Part shown: one piece after another, positions 57,111-64,000 of the stretch | Layout of the letters: every line of letters begins with the position of its first letter | How positions within the stretch are numbered: position 1 is the stretch's first letter | Source of the DNA: Acidovorax sp. 210-6 | GTDB taxonomy: Bacteria > Pseudomonadota > Gammaproteobacteria > Burkholderiales > Burkholderiaceae_C | Assembly (NCBI RefSeq): GCF_010020825.1 | Contig: NZ_JAACJE010000001.1 | Span: 806,001 to 870,000 of the forward strand | DNA: 64,000 nt | Direction of reading: 5' to 3' | Position numbers and translations under genes: made by a program | The notes under the pieces: generated by a model | The model's input: only the letters and a program-made list of their open reading frames with translations | Told to the model about the DNA's origin: nothing | The model's database searches: none

Positions 57111-58277
57111 TCAACCCAGCAGTTCGTGCAGCGCGGTGATCACCCGATCTTGGTCGGCGTCCGTCATCGCGGTGAACAACGGCAGACTCAGCATGGCCTG
57201 GTAGGCCGCGTCGGCCTGCGGGAACTGGGCGGGCACCAGTCCATAGCGGTCGCGCCAGTAAGGGTGGCGGTGCAGCGGAACGTAGTGCACGCTGGTGCCA
57301 ATGCCGCGATCCGACAGGGCCTGGATCAATGCGTCACGGTCCAGGCGCGCGCCCGGCGCCAGACGCACCACGTACAGGTGCCAGGCATGCACATCGCCCG
57401 CCGGGGCATCGGCCGGCAGCACCAGGGGCAGGCCCACCAGTTGCGCGTGGTAGCGCGCTGCCAGGTGCTGGCGGCGCTCCAGGAACTGCGGCAGGCGCTG
57501 CAACTGCACCAGGCCCAGGGCGGCGGCGGTGTCGGTAAGGTTGTACTTGAAGCCGGGGGCCACCACCTCGTAGTACCAGGCGGGGGTCTTGGAGGTGAAG
57601 CGGTCGAACGCGTCGCGGCTCATGCCGTGCAGGCGCATCACGCGCATGCGCTCGGCCAGCTTGGGGTCGCGCGTCACGGCCATGCCGCCCTCGCCGGTGG
57701 TGATGGTCTTGTTGGCGTAGAAGCTGAACACCGTCACGTCGGATTCGAGCTGTCCCACCAACCGGCCCTGCCAGGTGGTGGGCAGGGCGTGCGCGGCGTC
57801 TTCCACCACTTTCAGGCCATGCGCGCGCGCAATGGCCAGAATGGCGTCCATGTCGCAGGCCAGGCCCCCGTAGTGCACCGGCAGGATGGCCTTGGTCCGG
57901 GGCGTGATGGCGGCGCGGATGGCCTCGGGGGCGATGTTCAGCGTGACCGGGTCCACGTCCACCAGCACCGGGTCGGCACCCAGGTAGCGCACCACCTCCA
58001 CGGTGGCGGTGAAGGTCAGCGTGGGCGCGATCACCTCGTCGCCCGGGCCGATCCCCAGGGCCTCCAGCGCGAGGTGCAGGCCGGCGGTGGCGGAGTTGAC
58101 GGCGATGCTCTGCAGCCCCTTGCCGCCCAGGTAGTCGGTGAAGGCCTGCTCGAAGGCACGGGCTTTGGGGCCGGTGGTGACCCAGCCTGAACGCAAGGCC
58201 TCGGTGACGGCGGCGATCTCGGCATCGCCGATGTCGGGGCGGGCAAAGGGGAGGAAGGGAAGGGCGGTGTCGGACAT
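57111..58277 (-). CDS. DegT/DnrJ/EryC1-family sugar aminotransferase
   Basis: A 388-residue PLP enzyme that aminates a nucleotide-linked keto-sugar. The Lys that binds PLP is in [26 protein letters not shown] and [13 protein letters not shown] hold other cofactor contacts. Its presence with a PglC-like transferase suggests an amino sugar (for example a bacillosamine- or perosamine-like one) at the reducing end; this is inference. Confidence 0.92.
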   Translation of the reverse strand: MSDTALPFLPFARPDIGDAEIAAVTEALRSGWVTTGPKARAFEQAFTDYLGGKGLQSIAVNSATAGLHLALEALGIGPGDEVIAPTLTFTATVEVVRYLGADPVLVDVDPVTLNIAPEAIRAAITPRTKAILPVHYGGLACDMDAILAIARAHGLKVVEDAAHALPTTWQGRLVGQLESDVTVFSFYANKTITTGEGGMAVTRDPKLAERMRVMRLHGMSRDAFDRFTSKTPAWYYEVVAPGFKYNLTDTAAALGLVQLQRLPQFLERRQHLAARYHAQLVGLPLVLPADAPAGDVHAWHLYVVRLAPGARLDRDALIQALSDRGIGTSVHYVPLHRHPYWRDRYGLVPAQFPQADAAYQAMLSLPLFTAMTDADQDRVITALHELLG

Positions 58278-58286
58278 GGTGATGGA

Positions 58287-59618
58287 TCAGGGGGTGCCGC
58301 GGCCGATGGCGTGGTATTCGATGCCCAGCGCGCGCATGTCGGCGGGTTCGAAGAGGTTGCGGCCGTCGAAGATCACCGGCTGGCGCAGCGTGGCGGCCAG
58401 GTGGCCGAAATCGGGGCTGCGGAACTCCTTCCACTCGGTCACGATGACCAGCGCGTCCGCGCCTTCGAGCACGGCCTCGGAGCGGTCCAGCAGGTGCAGG
58501 CCGGGCCGCGTGCCCAGCACCGCACGCGCCTGTGCCAGCGCCACGGGGTCGTAGGCAGCGACCTCGGCGCCCAGGGCCAGCAGGCGCTCGATGAGGGTCA
58601 GGCTGGGCGCCGCGCGCATGTCGTCCGTGCCCGGCTTGAAGGCCAGGCCCCAAAGAGCGAAACGCCGCCCGCGCAGGTCCGGCCCGAAGCGCGCCACGAT
58701 CTTGTCCACCAGCACCTGTTTCTGGCGCTCGTTCACGGCCTGCACGGCCTGCAGGATGGTCAACTCCTGCCCGGCTTCGCGGGCCGTGTGCACGAGGGCC
58801 TGCACGTCCTTGGGAAAGCACGATCCGCCGTAGCCTGTGCCCGCGTAGAGAAAATGCGTGCCGATGCGCGGGTCGGTGCCGATGCCGGTGCGCACCTGCT
58901 CGATGTCCGCCCCCAGCTTCTCCGCCAGCAGGGCCAGCTCGTTCATGAAGCTGATGCGCGTGGCCAGCATGGCGTTGGCCGCGTACTTGGTGAACTCGGC
59001 GCTGCGCACGTCCATGGCGATCAGGCGGTCGCGGTTGCGCATGAAGGGGGCGTAGAGCTGGTGCAGCGTCTGGGCTGCCTGGGGGTCGTCGGCGCCGACC
59101 ACCACGCGGTCCGGACGCATGAAATCCTGCACGGCCGAGCCTTCCTTGAGGAACTCGGGGTTGGATGCCACCGAAAACGCCAGCGCCGGCAGGCCGCGCG
59201 CCTGCAGCACCTGTGCCACCAGCGCGCGCACGCGGTCCGCCGTGCCCACCGGCACGGTGCTCTTGTTGACGATGAGCCGGGGCTCCTGCATGCGTTCGGC
59301 AATGGCGCGCGCGGCGGCGAGCACATGCTGCAGGTCGGCCGAGCCGTCTTCGCCCGGCGGCGTGCCTACGGCGATGAACTGCACGCGACCGTGGGCCACG
59401 GCATGGGCCACATCCCCGGTAAAAGCCAGCCGCCTGCAACGGGTGTTGCGCAGCACGATATCGAGCAGGCCGGGCTCGTGGATGGGCAGCTCGCCGCGCA
59501 GCAGTGTGGCAATGCGCCCGGGGTCGCGGTCCAGGCAGACCACGTGGTTGCCCATCTCCGCGAGGCAGGCGCCTGTCACCAGGCCCACGTATCCGGTTCC
59601 GACAACGGTGATTTTCAT
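58287..59618 (-). CDS. ugd: UDP-glucose/GDP-mannose dehydrogenase family protein
   Basis: A 443-residue NAD-dependent sugar dehydrogenase, most likely UDP-glucose 6-dehydrogenase supplying UDP-glucuronate. The N-terminal Rossmann motif is [18 protein letters not shown], the catalytic Cys is in [10 protein letters not shown] and the C-terminal domain has [13 protein letters not shown]. Substrate preference for UDP-glucose is inferred from resemblance to Ugd proteins. Confidence 0.9.
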   Translation of the reverse strand: MKITVVGTGYVGLVTGACLAEMGNHVVCLDRDPGRIATLLRGELPIHEPGLLDIVLRNTRCRRLAFTGDVAHAVAHGRVQFIAVGTPPGEDGSADLQHVLAAARAIAERMQEPRLIVNKSTVPVGTADRVRALVAQVLQARGLPALAFSVASNPEFLKEGSAVQDFMRPDRVVVGADDPQAAQTLHQLYAPFMRNRDRLIAMDVRSAEFTKYAANAMLATRISFMNELALLAEKLGADIEQVRTGIGTDPRIGTHFLYAGTGYGGSCFPKDVQALVHTAREAGQELTILQAVQAVNERQKQVLVDKIVARFGPDLRGRRFALWGLAFKPGTDDMRAAPSLTLIERLLALGAEVAAYDPVALAQARAVLGTRPGLHLLDRSEAVLEGADALVIVTEWKEFRSPDFGHLAATLRQPVIFDGRNLFEPADMRALGIEYHAIGRGTP

Positions 59619-59628
59619 GGGGCAGCGT

Positions 59629-60327
59629 TCACAGGGGTTTGACCGCCCAGGTCAGGCGGTGTGTGCGTAAAAAAGGCGCCAGGCGCGCGACGGGGGCGAT
59701 CAGTGCCGCGGGCAGGCGCCGCGCGAGGGGCGGCGCCAGGGTCAGCCGCAGCGCGTGCAGCCTGGCGTCGGGAAACAGGGTGCGCAGCTCGGCGGGCGGG
59801 ACTTTGCGCACGTCGGGATTGTGCGGGTTGTTCACCACAAAGTCATAGACCAGCACACCGCCGCCCGGCGCCACCCAGCGCCACAGCGTGCGCGCGAATT
59901 GCTGGCGGTAGGCGGGGTCGAGCAGCGAGCTGAACACGGTGAAGGCCAGCACGGCCTGCTGGCTGGCGTCCGCCACCGGCGCCGCACAGGCGTCGCCTTC
60001 GATGAGCTGCACGCCGCCCGGCAGCACGGCACGCGCGGCGGCGGCGCGTTCGGGCAGCAACTCAATGCCGGTCAACTGCGCAGGCGTGGCGCCCAGGCGC
60101 AGCAGGTCCAGCAGGTTGCCGCCGCTGCCGCAGCCCACTTCGAGCAGGGGGCGATCGGCCAGGCTGGCCCAGCCATGCAGGCGCCACAGGCACGCCATGG
60201 CGCGCAGGCGTTCCTGCTGTGCCTGCAGGGCGGCTGCGTTGGCGTACAGGCTGTAGCGCTGCGCGTCAGCACCGTTGTCGCGCCGCGCGTAGCGTGCCTG
60301 CACCGCGTGGGTCTCGGGTGGGCTCAT
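59629..60327 (-). CDS. SAM-dependent methyltransferase
   Basis: A 232-residue class I methyltransferase. Motif I is [13 protein letters not shown] at about residue 61, followed by [11 protein letters not shown] and GDACAAP for the later cofactor contacts. It probably methylates a sugar or a glycan end in this cluster. The frame continues upstream, but the ATG at 60327 overlaps the end of the glycosyltransferase gene by four bases, which is the expected start. Confidence 0.82.
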   Translation of the reverse strand: MSPPETHAVQARYARRDNGADAQRYSLYANAAALQAQQERLRAMACLWRLHGWASLADRPLLEVGCGSGGNLLDLLRLGATPAQLTGIELLPERAAAARAVLPGGVQLIEGDACAAPVADASQQAVLAFTVFSSLLDPAYRQQFARTLWRWVAPGGGVLVYDFVVNNPHNPDVRKVPPAELRTLFPDARLHALRLTLAPPLARRLPAALIAPVARLAPFLRTHRLTWAVKPL

Positions 60328-61349
60328 CGCGTGATCCTCGCGAAGCGTTGCGCCGGCGGGCGCTTGCGCAGCACGTCCCACAAGCCTTGCCAGGTGCCCC
60401 AGCCATAGCCCAGGTGGAAGGCCGCGATCACGGCGGGCAGGCGCGGCAGCAGGTTCCAGGCCCCGGCGGCGCGTGCCGCCGCCATGCTCGCCAGCGCCAG
60501 ATAGGCGCCATACAGCGCCAGCAGCGCTGTGGCGGGCCAGGGCGTCCAGGGCAGCAGCAGGGCGCAAAGCGCGAGCGCGGCAACGAACAGCGCGGGCACA
60601 AGCTGGCGCAGCGAACCCGGCTGCCCGTGCTTGCGCACCACGAAGGGCCGCCAGTAGCCGTACTGCTGCTGCTGGGCATAGAGGTGGCGCAGCGAGCCGC
60701 GCGGGTGGTAGACCGAGCGGATCGTGCCGCTCTGCCAGATGCGTCCGCCCCCCCGGCGCATGCGCAGGTTGTGCTCGTCGTCCTGGTTGCGCACCAGCGC
60801 CTCGTCGAACAGGCCGAAGCGCGCGAACGCCTCGCGCCGCCAGCAGCCCAGGTACACGGTGTCGACCGCGCCCTCGTAGCCCTGGTCGCGCGAGCGCGCG
60901 CCGCCCACCACCCAGGGGCACTGGAACGCCGCCGCGATGGCCGCACCCATGGCGCCGGTGCCCTGCGCGACCCAGGGACCGCCCACGTTGTCGGCGCCGC
61001 TGCGCTCCAGCGCCTCGATGCAGCGCGCCAGGTAGTCGGGCGCGAACTGGGTGTGGATGTCGAGCCGGGCGATCACCTCGCCCTGGGCGCGCGCGATGCA
61101 GGCGTTGAGCCCGGTGGAGACGATGCGGCCCGGGTTGTCCACCAGCACCAGCCGCGCATCGTGCGCGCAGCGCTCCTGCAGGCGCGCGCGCGTGCCGTCG
61201 TCGCTCAGGCCGTCGGCGATCAGCACTTCCATGCGCCAGCCTGCGGGCAGCTGCTGGCGCAGCACCGAGTCGCAGAAGGCATCGATGAAGGCGGCTTCGT
61301 TGCGGCACGGGGCGATGACGCTGAGCAGGCGGGGGGCAGGGGCGGTCAT
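60324..61349 (-). CDS. Glycosyltransferase family 2 protein
   Basis: A 341-residue GT-A glycosyltransferase. The N-terminal LSVIAPCRNEAAFIDAF, the IADGLSDDGT segment and the DXD-like RLDIHTQ are present, and the acceptor region has NQDDEHNLRMRRGG. Two or three C-terminal hydrophobic helices (about 255-300) anchor it in the membrane. Overlaps both neighbours by four bases. Confidence 0.88.
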   Translation of the reverse strand: MTAPAPRLLSVIAPCRNEAAFIDAFCDSVLRQQLPAGWRMEVLIADGLSDDGTRARLQERCAHDARLVLVDNPGRIVSTGLNACIARAQGEVIARLDIHTQFAPDYLARCIEALERSGADNVGGPWVAQGTGAMGAAIAAAFQCPWVVGGARSRDQGYEGAVDTVYLGCWRREAFARFGLFDEALVRNQDDEHNLRMRRGGGRIWQSGTIRSVYHPRGSLRHLYAQQQQYGYWRPFVVRKHGQPGSLRQLVPALFVAALALCALLLPWTPWPATALLALYGAYLALASMAAARAAGAWNLLPRLPAVIAAFHLGYGWGTWQGLWDVLRKRPPAQRFARITR

Positions 61350-62404
61350 GGCAGAAGCTCCCGGTACAGCCGGTCCATGCGGTCCATTTGCGCCTTGCGG
61401 TCGCCGTCCAGCGCGATGCGCTCGGCATTGCGCTCGCCCGCCTGGCGCGCCTGTGCATCGTCGCTGGCCAGCCGCTGCAGCACCTGGGCCAGCGCGGGCG
61501 CATCGCCCGCGGGTACCAGCACCTCGGGGGTGATCCACTGCCGGTTGGCGGGCAGGTCGCTGGCCACCACGGCCAGGCCGCAGGCCATGCTCTCCAGCAT
61601 GGCCACGGAGGTCGCGTCGCTGGCGGGCGCGCTGACCGAGATCTTGCAGCGCGCCAGCACGGCGGCCATGCCCGCGTCGTCCAGGCGGCCATGGAAGGTC
61701 ACGCTGGGCACCAGGCCCAGCTCTTGGACCTGGGCGCGCAGCGTGGGTTCGAGCGCGCCGCCGCCCAGCAGGTGCAGCTGCAACGGCATGCCGGGCAGTT
61801 GCTGGCGCAGCAGCGCGAAGGCCTCGATCAGCGTGGCGATCTGGTAGTTGGGTTCCCAGGCGCGCAGGCTCACGATGTGCAGGCCATCCTTGTGCTCCCA
61901 GGGCGCGGGGGTGAAGCGCGTGCGGTCCACGCCCCAGTGGATCTCGTGCACCGGGGCGCGCGGCTGGTACTGCCGCGCGGCCTCGACGAGGCTGGCCGAG
62001 TCGCCGGTGAGGAGGTCGGCGCGGCGCAGGATCCAGCCCGTGAGCCAGCGCATCCAGGGCCGGGTGTGCGGCGTCACCAGCAGGTCGCTGCCCCAGGCCG
62101 TCATCACCAGCGGGTGGCGGTCGCAGCGCGCGGCCAGGTAGCCGTAGGAGGTGAGGTAGTGCGCATGCACGATGTCGGGCGCCAGCGCGCGCACATGGCG
62201 GCGCGCCGCGCCCGCGCGCAGCAGCCAGTCGGCCTGGCGCCGCACCGGTGGCAGGATGCGCTGCTCCACGCCGTCGAGCGGCTCGGGCCGCGCGGTGACC
62301 AGGGAGACGCGCCAGCCGCGCGCGCGCATCTCCAGCGCCCAGCGCCGCGTGTGCGGGCTGTTGGCGTCGCCCAGCAGGCACAGGTGGGGCGGCGTGTCAG
62401 CCAT
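61346..62404 (-). CDS. Glycosyltransferase family 4 protein
   Basis: A 352-residue GT-B glycosyltransferase. The N-terminal LCLLGDANSPHTRRWALEM and the HAHYLTSYG segment are of the GT4 type; the C-terminal domain has SAPASDATSVAMLESMACGLAVVASD with the usual E-x7-E-like donor-binding motif. The start at 62404 overlaps the acyltransferase stop by eight bases. Confidence 0.88.
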   Translation of the reverse strand: MADTPPHLCLLGDANSPHTRRWALEMRARGWRVSLVTARPEPLDGVEQRILPPVRRQADWLLRAGAARRHVRALAPDIVHAHYLTSYGYLAARCDRHPLVMTAWGSDLLVTPHTRPWMRWLTGWILRRADLLTGDSASLVEAARQYQPRAPVHEIHWGVDRTRFTPAPWEHKDGLHIVSLRAWEPNYQIATLIEAFALLRQQLPGMPLQLHLLGGGALEPTLRAQVQELGLVPSVTFHGRLDDAGMAAVLARCKISVSAPASDATSVAMLESMACGLAVVASDLPANRQWITPEVLVPAGDAPALAQVLQRLASDDAQARQAGERNAERIALDGDRKAQMDRMDRLYRELLP

Positions 62405-62999
62405 GCCCGGACTCCGCGCGGGGCAGCTCGCCGGCCCAGGCGGCGTAGTGGGCGGCCATGTCCGGGTGCTGGGCGAGCAGGCGGGCGTCGCGCACGCGCA
62501 CATCGCCAACGGGGCGCGCCGGCACCCCGGCGACGATGGCAAAGTCCGGCACCGTGCCACGCACGCGCGAGTGGGAGCACACCACCACGCCCTTGCCGAT
62601 GCGGCTGCCCGCCTCGATCACGCTGTGCGGGCCAATGAAGCTGTAGGCGCCGATGTCCACGCCCGCGCGCACGTAGCCCGGCATCTCGCCCGTGTGGCTG
62701 GTGAAGTGGCGGCCCAGCAGCCGGATGCTGCGGTGCGAGCTGTGCGTGAGGATGCTGACGAAGTTGGTGATCTGCACCCCCTCGGCGATGCGCAGCCCGG
62801 CCGTGGCGTCGAGGAAGTTGAACTGGCCAATGAACACATGGTCCGCCAGCTCCAGTCCGGCCTCGCCCTCGATGCAGGTGCTGGGTGCGATGCGCGTGTG
62901 GGGCAACGCTTGGCCTGCACGGCCTTGCTCGCCGAACACCATGCGGTAGAAAAGCTGCCGCCAGAGCCAGCGGCGCCAGCGGTTAAGCAAGGCTCTCAT
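62397..62999 (-). CDS. Hexapeptide-repeat acyltransferase
   Basis: A 200-residue left-handed beta-helix acyltransferase. Irregular hexapeptide repeats run from about residue 35 to 155 (ADHVFIGQFN, VDIGAYSFIGPHSVI, GSRIGKGVVV), ending IVAGVPARPVG. It probably acetylates a sugar of the polysaccharide. The ATG at 62999 lies inside the end of the flippase gene (17-base overlap), a sign of tight coupling. Confidence 0.85.
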   Translation of the reverse strand: MRALLNRWRRWLWRQLFYRMVFGEQGRAGQALPHTRIAPSTCIEGEAGLELADHVFIGQFNFLDATAGLRIAEGVQITNFVSILTHSSHRSIRLLGRHFTSHTGEMPGYVRAGVDIGAYSFIGPHSVIEAGSRIGKGVVVCSHSRVRGTVPDFAIVAGVPARPVGDVRVRDARLLAQHPDMAAHYAAWAGELPRAESGHG

Positions 63000-64000
63000 G
63001 GGGAATGTCGTTCCAGAAGGCAAGGGCTTGGAAATAGTAGAGGAAGTACGCCGCCATCGCGGCCGAGACGCCCCAGGCCGCGCCCGCGAGCCCGCCCCAG
63101 TGAAGCCCTGCCGCCAGCCCGGCGAAAAACACCACCTGCCCGACGAGCGCCAGACGCAGCGCCCAGGGCTGGGCGCGCCAGGCGAGCGTCACCACCGAGA
63201 GCGGCGAGGCGATGAAATGCAGGCCGATATAGAGCGCCAGCCCGCGTGCCAGAACGCCGGTGTCACTCCATTGCTCGCCAAAGGCCCAGGCGAAAAGTGC
63301 GGGGCCCCACAGCAGCAGTGCGGTCCCCAAGGGCGCGGCCATGAGGGCCAGCGTCAGCATGGTGCGGCGTACCAGCGTACGCGCCTCGGCAGCGCTGCGG
63401 GCGTGCACCAACTGCGGGTACAGCGCCTGCGACAGCGCGCCCCCCAACAGGGTGGCAGGGGCTTTGAGATAGCGCAGCGCCAGGGCCCAGAAGCCCGCCG
63501 CTGCATCGCCTGCCCATGCCGCAATCAACAACAGCGCCAGCGTGTCCTGCAGCGCTCCTGCAAAAGCGTGGGGTGTGTTGTACAACGGAAAGTCGCGGTG
63601 CTGCGCGGCCATGGCTTGCAGGCGGCGCAGTGGTTGGCGCAGCAGGCGCCGCCAGCCCCCTTGCGGTGCGGGCCGGGCCAGCAGCCAAGTGGCTGCCAGA
63701 CCCGCCAGCACGGGACCCAGCCACAGTCCCCACAGCCCGAGTTTGAGCAGCCCCAGAAGTACCTGCATCACCGCGGCTCCGCCCTGCTGCACCAGGCGTG
63801 CCGTCGCGAGCAACCCGAAGCGGTGCCCGCGTGTGGCCCACAGGCCCAGCCATTGCACGCCGCCTGCGGCCAGCACCGCCAGAGGTAGCAGCCAGGCCTG
63901 CTCCAGCCCTTGCCACCACCACAGCGTCAGGCCCACAGGCATGGACAGTACCGTGACCGCCACCGCAATGCGCAAGCACAGCGCCATCAGCAGCGCGGCC
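62983..64000 (-). CDS. Polysaccharide flippase (MATE/Wzx-like), 5' partial
   Basis: At least 339 residues of a polytopic membrane protein; the start is beyond the window end. At least eight hydrophobic helices are seen, with arginine-rich cytoplasmic loops (RRLLRQPLRRLQAM) and the segment FWALALRYLKAPATLLGGALSQALYPQ typical of Wzx/oligosaccharide flippases. It would move the lipid-linked unit to the periplasmic side. First visible gene of the minus-strand cluster. Confidence 0.85.
   Translation of the reverse strand, partial: AALLMALCLRIAVAVTVLSMPVGLTLWWWQGLEQAWLLPLAVLAAGGVQWLGLWATRGHRFGLLATARLVQQGGAAVMQVLLGLLKLGLWGLWLGPVLAGLAATWLLARPAPQGGWRRLLRQPLRRLQAMAAQHRDFPLYNTPHAFAGALQDTLALLLIAAWAGDAAAGFWALALRYLKAPATLLGGALSQALYPQLVHARSAAEARTLVRRTMLTLALMAAPLGTALLLWGPALFAWAFGEQWSDTGVLARGLALYIGLHFIASPLSVVTLAWRAQPWALRLALVGQVVFFAGLAAGLHWGGLAGAAWGVSAAMAAYFLYYFQALAFWNDIPHESLA

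Overview
The window looks like a chromosomal segment of a high-GC betaproteobacterium, most likely a member of the Comamonadaceae (Acidovorax-like). I base this on the gene order (pilB-pilC-pilD-coaE-zapD-yacG; rplU-rpmA-obgE-proB; rpmF-plsX-fabHDG-acpP-fabF-rpoE-rseA-mucD-lepA-lepB-rnc-era-recO-pdxJ-acpS-nagZ) and on protein sequence flavour. The genus is an inference. There are no rRNA genes, no CRISPR array, no recognisable transposase and no prophage. One tRNA (proline, CGG) is present.

Layout. 1-1345: end of a DUF815 ATPase, a MutT-like Nudix hydrolase and yacG. 1520-6760 (minus): type IV pilus assembly/secretion genes pilB, pilC, pilD in one operon with coaE, zapD and yacG. 6879-8720: tRNA-Pro, ispB and, divergently, rplU-rpmA. 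8852-14297: obgE, proB, rppH, proS and a lytic transglycosylase. 14346-20263: two CNNM/CorC-type CBS-domain membrane proteins around rhlE and apaH, then an H-NS-like gene. 20483-29353: acnA, a beta-lactamase-fold serine hydrolase, a small secreted protein, polA and azlC-azlD. 29391-33207: a more accessory stretch with a uracil-DNA-glycosylase-like protein, a vapBC-type toxin-antitoxin pair, an NAD-dependent epimerase and a His-rich ZIP transporter. 33253-41047: rsmI-like and maf genes, then DUF177, rpmF and the fatty-acid synthesis operon. 41595-53192: envelope-stress sigma factor, anti-sigma factor and protease, then the lepA-to-nagZ housekeeping operon. 53212-56412: an MscS channel, a REC-GGDEF regulator and lysS. 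56486-64000 (minus): a surface-polysaccharide cluster cut by the window end.

The coding content is mostly ordinary. The unusual part is the repeats. A short element of about 60-75 bases built from two adjacent hairpins (first a GCTAT...ATAGC stem, then a GCGCTT...AAGCGC or GCGCCC...GGGTGC stem, then a GGCC/TTTT-rich tail) occurs about thirteen times in 64 kb, in both orientations. Many copies do not sit cleanly between genes. They supply stop codons (mutT, fabH, probably pdxJ), an 18-residue tail (AcpS), part of an N-terminal extension (Era), a start codon (ZIP transporter) and an in-frame internal segment of aconitase. A second GC-rich family of about 110 bases has four copies, and a separate 58-base REP-like hairpin lies between polA and azlC.

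Other points of interest: vapBC is bracketed by two copies of the epimerase 3' end, each followed by a hairpin repeat; a sigma-E-like promoter precedes mucD and no rseB is present between rseA and mucD; and the 450-base gap before lepA holds two DnaA-box consensus matches one helical turn apart and two tandem terminator-like hairpins. All identities and consensus matches were read by eye; no searches were run.
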